This document shows, piece after piece, positions 1 to 11,065 of a stretch of DNA of 64,000 nt (within the stretch, counting starts at the first letter, position 1; each line of letters starts with the position of its first letter). The DNA comes from Phylloscopus collybita (Eukaryota > Chordata > Aves > Passeriformes > Phylloscopidae), in contig JAJNNQ010000011.1 in the NCBI GenBank assembly GCA_027886175.1, positions 4,836,001 to 4,900,000 on the forward strand, read 5' to 3'. The translations under genes were made by a program, and so were the position numbers. The notes beneath the pieces were generated by a model. It was not told the DNA's origin. It saw nothing but the letters and a program-made list of their open reading frames with translations, and ran no database searches.

Positions 1-288
1 GGGCTCAGACGTCAGTACCAAGCTCACCATTCCTGCTGCAGGTGAGCGTTTCCCAGGCAAAATGGAAACAACAACTATCAGACATGCTCTCTAGAACTGG
101 CATTGACAAGGCTCTACAAGGATCAAGACAACAAACGACATGACTACAAACTACGGGACTACAAATGAACCCCATGAAAACTAGCATCATCTCCCTCGTT
201 AAAGCCATGGCCCCATCAGCCCTTCTGCTTGGCAAGGGCTCTGCTCTGAGGGATGCACAGAGTGCCCTGTGCAGTGCCCAGCACTCAC

Positions 289-413
289 CTGTGTCGTAGT
301 GCACGACAAGGGACGTGGAAGAGTCGCCAGTCTTCAGTGGCTCGTATCCCACTGTCACCTGCGTGGCTTCACCCACATCCAGAGCTCCCATGGCCGGAGT
401 GACAGAGAAAGGG
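289..413 (-). CDS. HYDIN: HYDIN-like exon with PFSVTPAMG motif
   Basis: The exon is 125 bp with acceptor TGTGTTGCAG and donor GACACAG/GTGAGT. One base completes a serine, then it encodes PFSVTPAMGALDVGEATQVT and ends LVVHYDTG in phase 1. This continues the HYDIN-like frame from 2242-2441. No following exon is recognised within the window. Confidence 0.85.
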
Positions 414-3400
414 CTGCAACACAGACACAGCAGGACTTTTGGGGGACATCTGGGGATGTTACCCCTTTTGCAGTCCCCTTCACTTCTGCTGACTTGTGCA
501 AGCAAAGAGCAAACCAACCACAGTCAGCAGAAGGCAGAACAGACAGCATCAGAAACAGCTACTGAGTCTAGCGTGAGGAGATCCAGCCCTCACAAGATCC
601 TGTGAGATAAAATGACCTCATCTCTCCCATCCTCTGCATCCAGCTCTCTGCAATGAGGCTCAAGGGTCATTTGCATCTTGCTTACTTTCATCAGGCATCA
701 GCTCCCCTTATTGATACAGCTGGGCAAAAGTGATGGCCATGAGGATACCAGGTACCAAGTACTCCTGACATCATTTAGAAACAGCTGACAAGGGAGCAAA
801 GCTGGCAATGTTGTGACCAAGGCTCTCAAAGCACCATTCACCTGCACTTTTTCTAAATGCTGTGTTCAAGGGTGCTGCCATCTACTTCAAGTGCCATGGC
901 ATAGTTATCTGCTATAGACAAGCGTCCTTTTGTCCACTGGTGCCTTAACTGCCACTATGAAATTCTTTGATTTGGGGAGAATCAATCTCATGAAAAGCTG
1001 CCAGCCACCCCAAGGAAGATGGGAAAGTTACAGGAAAATTCAATTGAATTGCCTCATCAGGCCATGAACACCTACTGCAGGAAGAAACCCAAATATCATC
1101 TAATCTTACCAGGTATAACTTTTTGGTGATGGTGTAACAGCTGAAGTCAAACAGCATTAACTGTTCTAATCAATCCAGTCTGTTAGGTTAAAGCAGCTCC
1201 ATCTCTGTGCTAAAAATTCTGTAGAGTCAGCACATCACAAGCTCCATCTTTCCCTCTGTCACTGCTCCCAAGCTCTGTTCCATCTACTTCAATATTTCAT
1301 TCCTGAACTTCAGAAACTCTCTAAATCCCTATCAAGCAGGATCCAACATGCTCTGCAGCACTCAATAAAACAGCTGGCAAAAGCACATTGCAAAAGGATA
1401 CCCAACTTTATTGGGTATTTATTTTGGTGGTGACAAAACAAGATCTGGAAATCCCAGAGAAAAAATTTGCATGGATTTACAAGTTCCTGCCTACATATTT
1501 GCACAGTCAAAGGCAGCAGCCTGTTGGAACAGCATCTGAGGAGCCTGCTGAAATAGCTTTGGCAGGCTTTGGTGGAAGCTCCTCTCAGACCCTCACATTT
1601 CACAGCAGAAAAGTCAATTTGCCTTCTGGCCTCTCTTTCACCAGGGGAAAAAATCAAAGCCACTCAGCTGCCACAGGTTGGACCCCAGGTCTGTGCTGCA
1701 TTCCTGACCTCAGCTCCTCCCAGACCTCTGGCATCAAGTAACTCTCAACTCACCATCTGCCAACTGAACTGGTTTCCTTGCAGATACGGCGTCAAAAATG
1801 CATTACCCTCTCCAGTTCAGCCAACAGGAGAAACAGAGATTGCCTTCTGAGGCTGACAGGAACAGCACAGGCTGTCCACAACACAGCTCATGGGGCATCA
1901 CATGAGAAGACCATTGCAAAGCCACGTGCTTGTGGCCTCCCAGAGAATGGGTCTATTTGGCTGACAGTGCTGAGGAACCATTTCAGAAGCTGCTTGTGCT
2001 CAGGAGGGTGCAAGCCAGCTACTAACACGTTCCAGTAGCCTCCAGGCCATCTGGGACAGAGAAAGCTCAAAGGATGCATCCTGCTAAGAGCACTGAAAGC
2101 AAGAGCAGATGCCTCCATCCTGCCCATTCCCAGCCAGGGCTGCAGGGCAGCAGCTGCAATGCTCGAGTTCCTTTTGTTGTTCTTTCCCAACTCTGTTATC
2201 ACCCAGAGGAGTTTTGCACAAGCACAGAGGAGCTGCCTCACCTCTGGGTGCTCAGCTGGTAACGAGCTTCCCGGTTACCAACATTGCGCACCAGCAGAGT
2301 CCTCTGGCTGCTGCACTTGACCGGACACTCCGAGAAGTCCAGCTGGTCAGGGAAGTCCAGGATGCCTCGGGCACCAATGGCCCGAATTGGCACAATGAAC
2401 TCTTCCCTTTCAGTGGTGCAGAGGAGCTGGTGGGAATAATCCTGCAGGAAAAGAAACTGTCTCAGCACAGGGCATTTGTCCCTATCTTCAGCATGGCCAA
2501 AGAGTATCTCCCAGTTCTAGATCCAGTGCAACTCCACTGAAACCAGCAGAGGTCCTCAAAACCCAGGCCAGATGCCCTGAATGCAACCCTGCAGGTTCAC
2601 TTTGCACTTAAGACACCAATCTCTTGGCGTTTCCAGACTCACCTTGTTCTCTGCAGGGGTGAAGAGGATGCAGACAGTGGCACAGAGGCCCGGTGGCACC
2701 TTGCGGCGCACATCATCGGAGCCCACCAGCTGGAAATACGGTGAGCTCTCCATGGTGACCTTCACCAGATGAGGAACCTGCGGGAAAGACGTGGAATGAT
2801 GGTTTTGCCACTTGTGGAGACAGGTGGACATGCCTTGGTGCCATCCTTAAGCACCCTTCTCTGCTCTCCTCTTCCAGCACAGTGTTAAACGTCCACGTGC
2901 CAGCACTTACCTTGTCCCTGTTCCTCAGAAGCACGGGCATTTCACAGAGCTGACCAGGGCTGTAGTTCTGAAACACCACCTCTGGTGGGCAAGGCTGAAA
3001 TGAGCTCTGCTCTGGGTCAGCTGCCGAGGACTGCAAGGAGAGGCAAGACAGACAGATCAGGGAGAGGTTCAGCTGCTTGCAGGAAGATTCTGCACTGATC
3101 CCCAGTGAAGTACAGACTCTGGCTGAGCACATCTGCCCAGCCCACACGGGGCAAACAGTGGCTCTTCCACCTCTGCCCTGGGCTGATCAAACTTTCTTGC
3201 ACCACACTGAGCAGGCCACTAGGACAGTCCTGGAAGCCCTGGAAGTTACCTGCTGAAATCCTTAGCATCAGTAAATTAATAATGCAGAGTGCAATACACA
3301 TACTCCAACCACATGGCTCTGTCCCATTAGCTTCTCCATGATCTGATGGGATATGTTTGGGGATTTCTGCTCTCTGGGCATTTCTTTCCTCTTTAGTTTC

Positions 3401-5127
3401 ATTGGATTCAGGCAGTGGCTTTTTTCAGAGAGTGGGGAGGGGCTCTCAGAACTCCTCTAACTCCATCCCTGCACAACACTCAAAACTGACAGCGTGGAGA
3501 CAGCACTGCTGGCTGAGTCCAAGAGAGGCAAGAAAGCAAAGTTGTAGCATTTGATGGTGACCGTGCCAAAGCAAGAGGTGGCTGTTTCAGCAGGAGAATG
3601 GAAAATGGCAATTTTGTGCCTTTGTGTCCCCAGCCTTCCCTCCACTGTTTTAGCAATGGCAGCTACACTCCAGCAAACCCCAGCAGCTCCAGCAGAGGTT
3701 ATTTGTGTTGCCTTAGTGCAGATCAGCACTCCAAACTAGCAGCAGTTTGTAATGACAACAGGACCTGGAACACTGAGGTATTTTGCTGCTGGCAAGCCTG
3801 TCACAAACACAACACCTCTTCAAACTCTACGTCAAAAACAGGAAGGAAAAGAGCAGGAAAAGGATACCTTTTCACCAGTCTCACGCTTGTGTAGAAATCG
3901 GCCAATTCTGGGCACAACACTCCTCCCAGTACTGGCCTGATTCTTCACATTGAGAAACTTCTTCCTCAGGATCTTAAAGGGAAGCAGCTGATAGGGAAAA
4001 AAAAAAACAAACCAAAAACCATAAAAACTAACAAGAGCCTCAGAGATGCCATAGTTCAGGAGGCTTTTCTCGAACAAGCAGTGTGGGTGAATAATTTGTG
4101 ATCACATAGTCTAGGACAATCCTGGAAGCCCTGGAAGGTACCTGCTAAAATCCTCAGCATCAGTAAATTAATAATGCAGAGTGCAATACACATACTCCAA
4201 CCACATGGCTCTGTCCCATTAGCTTCTCCATGATATTATGAGATATATTTGGGGATTTCTGCTCTCTGGGCATTTCTCTCCTCTTTAGTTTCATTGGATT
4301 GAGGCAGTGGCTTTTTTCAGAGAGTGGGGAGGGGCTCTCAGAACTCCTCTAACTCCATCCCTGCACAACACTCAAAACTGACAGCGTGGAGACAGCACTG
4401 CTGGCTGAGTCCAAGAGAGGCAAGAAAGCAAAGCTGTAGCAAGAGTGAGGTGCACAGCAAAGTGTCCAAGTTTTAGTTCTCTCTGTTAATTAGCATTGGT
4501 GTTGTCCGTCTGGGCTCACAGAGCCCTCCACAGAAGAAAACAGAGGGATCTCCTTGACAGAGCCTCAGCAGTGGGGGCTTTGATCTTCAGTCAGGTGAGC
4601 TCCTGACAGCCAAGGGACCTTTGTGGCCCTGACTGCAGTGCTGTCTGCAGGGCTGGATCTGTGCCCCACACAGAGATGAGAGAGAACAGCTGGTTTGGAA
4701 CCTCTTCTAGCAGGGCAGAGTTTGAGCTTCCCCCGCACATGCCCAAGGGCAGGTTGGTCAGAGCAGCACAGGTGAGTGTCCAGCCTGACAGAAGGAATTG
4801 CTGCGACAAAGGGGAGGGAAGGAAGCACACGCTCAGGGCTTCAGCTGCTCATGGCTTTAACTTGGCTCCGGTGGCACAAGACGCTGCACTGTCCCTGAAG
4901 CAGCACACGGTGTTCCCTGCTGCACCAGGACAGCCCCCACCAAGAGGAGCACACACAAAGAGGTGGGGACGGGGTCTGCAGCTTCACTGTGCTGCTGGAC
5001 AACAGGCAGGGCAGGGAGAGGAGGGACACCAGGGGAGTTTCCAGCGGATACTCACACTAATAGACTTCAGTCTTTCCCTGGACAAAAGACGAGGTGTTGG
5101 TGTCTTTTCTGAGAATCCAGAAGCCAT
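289..5127 (-). CDS. HYDIN: HYDIN-like gene, 5' part (six exons visible, incomplete)
   Basis: HYDIN is a giant protein of the central-pair apparatus of motile cilia, built from many ASH/MSP-type beta-sandwich domains. On the minus strand, exons 2911-3030, 2643-2777, 2242-2441 and 289-413 join with matching GT-AG sites and phases into one frame. The product resembles the HYDIN N-terminus: FQPCPPEVVFQNYSPGQ, then ESSPYFQLVGSDD, then IRAIGARGILDFPDQLDFS, then a PFSVTPAMGALDVGE segment. Upstream exons at 3868-3987 and 5056-5127 are probable. The rest of the gene, of a family whose proteins usually exceed 4000 residues, would lie before position 1. Bases 1-40 on the minus strand hold a TACTGAC branch-point-like motif, so the window seems to end inside an intron. 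Whether this is the single functional HYDIN or one of several copies cannot be told here. Confidence 0.8.
2242..2441 (-). CDS. HYDIN: HYDIN-like exon with ARGILDFPDQLDF motif
   Basis: The exon is 200 bp with acceptor TTCCTGCAG and donor CCAGAG/GTGAGG, ending in phase 2. It encodes DYSHQLLCTTEREEFIVPIR followed by AIGARGILDFPDQLDF and LLVRNVGNREARYQLSTQ, typical of HYDIN. The split AG|C serine codon is completed by the next exon. Confidence 0.85.
2643..2777 (-). CDS. HYDIN: HYDIN-like exon with ESSPYFQLV motif
   Basis: The exon is 135 bp, phase 0-0, with acceptor TTTCCCGCAG and donor AACAAG/GTGAGT. It encodes VPHLVKVTMESSPYFQLVG and ends ILFTPAENK, a continuation of the same HYDIN N-terminal domain. 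Confidence 0.85.
2911..3030 (-). CDS. HYDIN: HYDIN-like exon with VFQNYSPGQ motif
   Basis: The exon is 120 bp, phase 0-0, with acceptor CTCCTTGCAG and donor GACAAG/GTAAGT. It encodes SSFQPCPPEVVFQNYSPGQL and ends LLRNRDK. This matches the conserved beginning of the first ASH-type domain of HYDIN. Confidence 0.8.
3219..3548. repeat. Intronic duplication, copy 1
   Basis: About 330 bp recur at 4111-4440 with a constant offset of 892 bp and only scattered substitutions. The two copies flank the candidate exon at 3868-3987 inside the HYDIN-like gene. Confidence 0.85.
3868..3987 (-). CDS. HYDIN-like candidate exon 2 (40 codons)
   Basis: A strong polypyrimidine tract and CAG acceptor precede 120 bp that are open in phase 0 and end at AAAAG/GTATCC. 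The peptide is basic (LLPFKILRKKFLNVKNQAST...). Both ends fit the flanking exons without a frame shift. The sequence is not one I can place in HYDIN with certainty. Confidence 0.5.
4111..4440. repeat. Intronic duplication, copy 2
   Basis: This is the second copy of the 3219-3548 segment, in the same orientation. It lacks the sequence that follows copy 1 after GTAGC. The pair could allow loss of the intervening candidate exon by unequal exchange. Confidence 0.85.
5056..5127 (-). CDS. HYDIN-like candidate first coding exon
   Basis: An ATG at 5125-5127 opens 24 codons (MASGFSEKTPTPRLLSRERL...) that end exactly at a GTGAGT donor in phase 0. The next candidate exon (3868-3987) also starts in phase 0. 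The encoded peptide is not clearly recognisable, so assignment as the start of the HYDIN-like protein rests on position and phase only. Confidence 0.4.
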
Positions 5128-5197
5128 TTTGAAGGGAGGATGTCGCAGAGGAGCGACAATGCCTCAACAAAACTGCAAGGAGCAACAATGGGACTTT

Positions 5198-5275
5198 GAA
5201 AATCCAGAACCCAATTCATGGCAGACTCAAGGGATATACTGGTGCTAAAAATTTTAGCTGAAAGTTAGCTACGTG
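5198..5275. repeat. Dispersed repeat, copy A
   Basis: GAAAATCCAGAACCCA followed by CATGGCAG and GATATACTGGTGCTA recurs near 6118-6200 in the same orientation. The flanks differ. It is probably a fragment of an interspersed element I cannot name. Confidence 0.6.
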
Positions 5276-6117
5276 CTTGTTTGGCATCCGTAGCTAGACT
5301 TGTTAGGCCTCTAGCTGGACTTTATTTGAACTAGATGGCTACGCTGTGCAATTCAAAGATGGATCACACTGAAACCTGGAGCTAAAAATCTGAATGCCAA
5401 TAATAGAACGGACTAAGCTGTAGCTTAAATATCACTTTAAAATAGCCAGAGTGGATCTCCTTTATGCTAAACCACCCCTGCTCTCTCAGCTGCTCCTCAC
5501 AGGACTTGTGAGAGACTGGAATGTTATGGCTAATGGCTGAAATGTTGTTATAAAGGACTTTTTGTTCATTGTGACAAACCTCTATAAAGAAGCTGCAACA
5601 CCAAAGCCCACTCTTGCCTGAAAGGGCCTCCTGACTAGAACTTTGGACTGTGAGTTAAGTCATCTAAGGGAGCCTGAGACAAGATAAAGGTGACACTGTT
5701 GTCCTATTATCTCAGGTCTGGGGAGAAGTTAACAAAGCTGAGGGAGAAAAATGTATCCACCCCAAAGGCAAAGCCAGCAGCTGTCCTGAAAATCAGCTCT
5801 GTCTGGGCTCAGGGTGGGGAAGTCATAGACTCATCTTCTGAGGCCAGGTTTGCACACAAACCTCCCATCAACAGAGGGGCAAGGAGGAAATTCTGGGAGC
5901 GTGGCAGAACCCTCTGGTAAGAGGCACTGGACACCCAGTGCCTCCTCCCTCACACAAACTGGCTCAGCTCCAAAACCCCTCACCCCCACAAGCCCACATC
6001 CAGGGGACATTCCCAGGAGGGGCAGCTGAGGGGGTGTCAGAGCCCATCAAAGACCACCCAGAGCCATTCCTGAGCCTTGCACCAGATCACTGCATGGGAC
6101 GATGCAAAGTAACACAA
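5276..6117. other. No gene; repeat-like sequence
   Basis: No convincing coding exon is seen. The stretch carries TATAAAG motifs near 5550 and 5583 and repeated TAGCT motifs, which suggests an old LTR, but no TG...CA ends could be fixed. Confidence 0.3.
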
Positions 6118-6200
6118 CAGATCTGAAAATCCAGAACCCAGTTCATGGCAGTCTCCAAGGATATACTGGTGCTAGAAGTTTTAGATGGTTGGAAAGTAGC
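6118..6200. repeat. Dispersed repeat, copy B
   Basis: This is the partner of 5198-5275 (AATCCAGAACCCAGTTCATG, then GATATACTGGTGCTAGAAG). A 100-codon frame opens inside it at 6145 but has no recognisable product. Confidence 0.55.
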
Positions 6201-6839
6201 AAGAAACAGAGGCAAACTTGCCCCACCCCACGGAGGTACCTGGGCAGTCCCACCTTGCCCAAATCTGTATGAATCCTTTGGAGTCTTATGGTTTGCAAAT
6301 CCTCTCATGCCAGAGAAGACCAGAAGAGGATTTAAGAGTATGCCACTGGGTCCATGGAATGGTGATATTTTCTACTCAATCTGTCTCCCCCCCCCATTTT
6401 CTATTTCCTTTTCTCTCTGTCTCTTCCTCACATTTACTGTTACATAAAATCCAGACTTTTGACTTTGCCATATGGTCTTGTTTGCACCTTAATTCAGAGG
6501 CATTTTCCTAAAACATTTAATAACCAGATCATAAAACCCCACTGAAACTTGAACAGAACTTGTTCACTTTAAGCAGTTTAAGTAGTCACTAGAGGAAAAA
6601 ATGTATAGACTAGAATTTTTGGAAAGTGTTGCATTTCTTCAGTAAAAAAAGAGCACAATCAGTAGACCATCTATTGTTCATCCACTCAGCTGTACATGCC
6701 ACTGAAGAGCTGCACCAGAAGATTGGCATTATCACATCCTGGATTTCCCTTTGGCATTCTTTTTCAGAGCACAGATGTGACAAAACCAAAAAGTTCAGCT
6801 TTAGTCAATCTTTACCTTCAAAGGCAATTCAGGACTCCC

Positions 6840-7124
6840 TCGCAGAAACCAATGTTCTGCGAGTCCCAGGCTCGCTCACAGGGACCAATTCCCCGAGAGT
6901 TCAGCGCTCGCTCTCAGGGACCAATTCCCCGAGAGTTCAGCACTCGCTCTCAGGGACCAATTCCCCGAGAGTTCAGCACTCGCTCTCAGGGACCAATTCC
7001 CTGAGAGTTCAGCTCTCGCTCTCAGGGACCAATTCCCCGAGAGTTCAGCACTCGCTCGCAGAAACCAAGGCTCTGCGAGTTCAGCGCTCGCTCTCAGAGA
7101 CCAATCCCTCGGAAGAATTCACTC
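6840..7124 (+). repeat. 36-bp tandem array, eight units, one CCAAT box each
   Basis: CCAA cores occur at 6849, 6885, 6921, 6957, 6993, 7029, 7065 and 7101, exactly 36 bp apart. The consensus contains GGGACCAATTCCCCGAGAG and TTCAGCACTCGCTCTCA; outer units are more diverged than central ones. As 36 is a multiple of three, a frame through the array repeats 12 residues, but this is better read as DNA structure than as protein. It abuts the CpG-rich segment at 7130-7320, so it may be a cluster of NF-Y-type sites. Binding is inferred from the CCAAT core only. Confidence 0.9.
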
Positions 7125-7129
7125 GGCGA

Positions 7130-7320
7130 TCGCCCAGTGTAGCCGCCTGCAGCGCCCAGGCTGGAACAGCCAGTCCGGAGCGCGCTCTCAGGCAACTGAG
7201 GCCGCAGCACCGCCACAGCCGCTGCCGGCGCCTTGGCGGTTCCCAGGCAACCGCGGAACCCGATTGTGACGGCCGGGCCAGGCCCGCAGAGGGGCGCGGG
7301 GCCCATCTCCTTATGAGATC
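7130..7320 (-). promoter_or_regulatory. CpG-rich candidate promoter with X-box-like sites, upstream of HYDIN-like gene
   Basis: The segment is much richer in CpG than its AT-rich flanks. It contains GTTCCCAGGCAAC at 7239-7251, close to the RFX X-box consensus, and a second AGGCAAC half-site at 7190-7196. RFX factors are known regulators of motile-cilium genes, and the first candidate HYDIN-like coding exon lies 2 kb downstream on the minus strand. The start site and direction are inferred. Confidence 0.5.
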
Positions 7321-7411
7321 ACACAAGGTCTGTTCAAACCATAGAGGAACTAGTCATTCCCAAAAACTGACATCTGACGTTAACCATTCAGGTTTAGCAC
7401 TGAGGCTGTGA

Positions 7412-8755
7412 GGGAATTAATTAATCAATCAATAAAGATTGTTAATTGTAAATAACAATCTTGATTTGTTTCCACAAATACTTCCACAGCTAGGCATCTT
7501 CAGAGGAAGTGAGCAGAGAAATGCCAGGATGTAGCAGAGGGCAGCTAGTTTAGATCCTTGCCCCCATTTATGCTGGAAGAGCACTGGAGCAATTATTCCT
7601 GTGTAGTAGATATGTTCAGACAGCCCATCATCATAAACAGAAAGCAGATATAGCTCTCAAATATGTGGAATACATACCTCCCAAGCATTGTCAGAGAGGT
7701 CATTTCTATTTCTAAGTGGACTTTTTTTTCCTGAAAGAAATTTAAAAGATCAACTTAACCTTTCATTTCCATGTTTTTTCCTGCTAACATGGATTAGGAC
7801 AGGTCTTTTATGTGTGCTTTTGCATCGTGCACATGTGTACAAGAACCTTTGAAAAGAGAGGGGGAAGTTTTCCCATAGCTCCTAGGACTTGCTGGAACAG
7901 TGAAAACTTCAAAACTGAAAGAGTCCTGTGAGAGAAACTTCATGTCAGCACCTCCCTGAGAAATGGGAGATCATATCTGCAGAAAGGAATTTCAAAACCA
8001 GAATCTAAGAGACAGGAGTAACAACTGATACCCAGTACCAATACCATAATTTATGTGGTGGCCAATTTATCAGATGTAACTCGTATGTTGCATGGCATTG
8101 TGTGTATTGTCACATATTGTATGACATTGATTTTTTTATTCCCTTTCTATGGTTTTCTATGGTGCTATTTCAAGGTAATAAAAAGTGAGGGGTTTTTTCC
8201 TTTTTGGATAATATATCTGATTTTCAATTAATGGACAGAGTAGACACACAGCCCTAGCACCACAGCAGCATGGCATTCATGGGATGTAGGTCACTGGGGA
8301 GGGGGGAGGAAATCCCACCAAATGTCAGCATTCATCATTGTGGTGGAGGGTTTATGAGCAACCTGAAACCACAACTTTCGCCATACTCATACACAAAGCT
8401 TATAATATCAGCCAATATGGAGGGTTAGGAGGGATTTGCACACACTTGGAAATTCTGAAAATATTATGGAAAGGTCACTTATCCAGTGGGTAAGGCCACC
8501 TCCTCCATTGCTACTGTGATGTTGATAAAGGAAGAGAAATTCCAAATAGCAAAACACCTGCAAGGCAGTCACTGTTTGGGGAAGAGGGACAAACAGACAG
8601 ACAAGAACTCCAAAACAAACTACAAACCCAGCAACCCCACAGCACTGATGGTGGCAACCACTGTCTATGTAACTTCAATAACTTCAGACACGATCTTTTA
8701 AATGCCGAAATGTTCAAACTTGGTATTTGCTTATATAATACAAGTTTAGTCCGCA
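7412..8755. other. No gene recognised
   Basis: AT-rich intergenic sequence. No splice-bounded coding segment, RNA gene or clear repeat was found. Confidence 0.5.
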
Positions 8756-9168
8756 TGTGTAACTAAAGAGGCAGCTAAATATGCATGAGCAACAAGAAAG
8801 GTTATTCAAAGGACACGTGATGAAGAGGATGAGCCTTCCTCAGAAGACCTCCAAAAAGAGGCACAACTCCCTAAAAGAGATGATGAAGCATGCATAGTAA
8901 AAGGTGGTGATACAAACAAGTGATGCAAATCTTACGAATCGAAAATAGGTGGAGATGGGTGGTGGCACACATTGGCTCACTCTATAAAGGGGCCAGCGCG
9001 AGGTTATCTCGTTTGTACGGGGGGTGGGATTCCAAGGTCCTGCTCCGTACCCCGCGGTTTATGTTTCTGCTTATGCATTATTAACCAAACCAATTATTTA
9101 CTATTATTCATTGTTTGATTGTATTCAATTTTGAATAATCAAGCTGCTTAATTAAAATTTCTACTACA
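8756..9168 (+). mobile_element. Possible solo LTR
   Basis: The segment starts TGTGTAAC and ends CTACTACA, giving TG...CA ends. An inverted CCAAT box (ATTGG, about 8971) is followed by TATAAA at 8983-8988, a GC-rich stretch with GTACGGGG/CCGTACCCC complementarity, and AATTAAA near 9150. This order fits U3-R-U5. No target-site duplication was found. Confidence 0.45.
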
Positions 9169-10321
9169 TTTAAATTTTGTTTTGTTTTTATTATTGGATA
9201 ATTGGGCAGCACATTTATAACAATCAGAACACAAATACAATAACACACCACTACAAGTGTGGAAAGCAACAATCAACTTGTTTCTTCTTGTTCCATCCCA
9301 CACACTCAAGGATGCCCAGTACCTTCCATGGCAAAATCCCAAGTCGTGCAGACCACTCCATGACACTTTGGTTTGGGAAGGTGCTGCTGTTGAGCTGTCT
9401 TTCTTCTTTCACTGTAAAACTCCACTGAAGTTAAGGACTGCAATTCATGAAATGCACAGAACAAACAAGAGGACTCCTGAGTTTTGCAGTCTTAAAATCC
9501 TTCCTGCTAACCCCAGCCCGAAAACCACCCAATCTTAAATTAAAACAAACAAACAAACAACAGAAACAACAACAAAACCAACCGTATCTATATACAAAGG
9601 AAAGGTTTAAAATTATCAAGTTTCATGCTTTTTATGTAGAAACCAACACCATATGAACAAGACTGCCTTTAGGAACACTCTCTGCTCCCCTACTTGGGGA
9701 TTCTTTTAGGATTTCTTTTATCTGCTCCAGTTTTTTTAAAGTGCTGGTATCTCTCAGTCACAGTGTCAGAAGGGTCACTTCTGCCGCATTCCTCCTGACA
9801 TGCATGTACAGCAGCACAAGGAAGGAAGAATAAGAGAATAAAGAACAACAGAGGGAGGTAATTCTAGGACACCATTGCTTTTTCACACAACCTATCTGAA
9901 ATACGGCTTCTGTTCATTCCAGCTACTTGTCTCATGTTTTAAACAGTCTGTATCCCAACATTCTGCTGCCTGCAAATTACAGTACAAACAAATACAGGAG
10001 TTTCAACTGCTTCGTCATTAGCAATCAAAACTTATTTCAGGAAATGTGCAGAAGCTGTGACTCAGCTTGGACATCGATGGCTGTTCTATTTCTTAGTCAC
10101 TGAATGAGGCTAACACATGACTTATTTCAGCTGACACATCTTCAATTGGATCACTGATATTCCAGACCTTCCAAAGAATTATGCATCTGGCTGAGTGCTA
10201 AGAGCAATCTATCCTCCATCTCCTCTGTTTCTGGTACCATCTTACAAAGTGTCTACGTACAGCTTAGTGGGTCTAGACATGATTCAGTTGGTGTTGCCTT
10301 GCTCGTGCCTGCATGTTTTGG
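9169..10321. other. No gene recognised
   Basis: AT-rich sequence with short CAAA-type runs near 9545. Nothing supports a gene. Confidence 0.5.
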
Positions 10322-10987
10322 TGTCTTGGTTTGGAAAGACAGGTATCTGCCAGGGAAACTGAGGTTCCCCTAGGATGGAGAATACCAACCCCTCACACCC
10401 CGATGAATTATAATTTTGCAATCAAGGGCTCTCAGGCAAAGATGTTGGGAATAGGAATAACAGTTCTTTACTAGGGGGTATTAACAATACAAATATGATA
10501 GGAAACAAAACCACCCAACCAAACAAACAAATAAACAAATAAACAATAATTTTAGAAGAAAACCCTGACAAAGTCAGAATTTCAATCTGACCCTGTGATT
10601 CAGGATGTTGAGAAACAGTCCAAACGTAAACAGTCCAAACACTTCTGAAATGGCAGACGTGATCCTGTTGGAGCAGAGATGATTCTGCAAAGAAACCGGT
10701 TCAGGTACGGCGAGGAGGGAGACAGGATGGCCAGCACAGGAGACGAAGATCTTCCCACCCCGCAGCGAAAGAAGCGCCGAGCACCCCGCTTCTGCAGCAG
10801 GGCCGAACCGCCAACCCCCGGCCACCCCCCCTCCCCCCCACCCCCCACCGCCAGGGCATGAGATGTATAGAAATGCAAATGCACCGCACAGGCTGGGGAA
10901 GGTAACAATGGCCTATCAAGGTGGGTCATCAGGCCCCAAAACAGATGTAAATAGAATATACAAAACCCGGCTCCACAACCCAGAACA
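10322..10987 (-). repeat. 3' LTR of the ERVL element
   Basis: Read on the minus strand it starts TGTTCTGG directly after a purine-rich tract (AATAAGGGGTGGATAA) and ends CCAAGACA. Its U5-like end (GAATTATAATTT, GGGCTCTCAGGCA in plus-strand reading) resembles the LTR ends near 20386 and 60974. The part at 10805-10858 is a C-rich run. Confidence 0.7.
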
Positions 10988-11065
10988 TTATCCACCCCTT
11001 ATTCTATTACCATCTGTATCATACCTAAATTAATAAACTCCACTATACAGAATGAACCCTCACAC

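Noticed and set aside
4661..5248. 195-codon plus-strand ORF
   Set aside because: It overlaps, in antisense, the better supported first coding exon of the HYDIN-like gene and resembles no known protein.
6840..7124. CRISPR array
   Set aside because: Units are contiguous 36-bp tandem repeats without unique spacers, in a eukaryotic context.
6626..7411. Protein with 12-residue repeats (261-codon ORF)
   Set aside because: The period of 36 bp is a multiple of three, so an open frame through the array is expected by chance. The array's CCAAT content and CpG flank favour a regulatory role.
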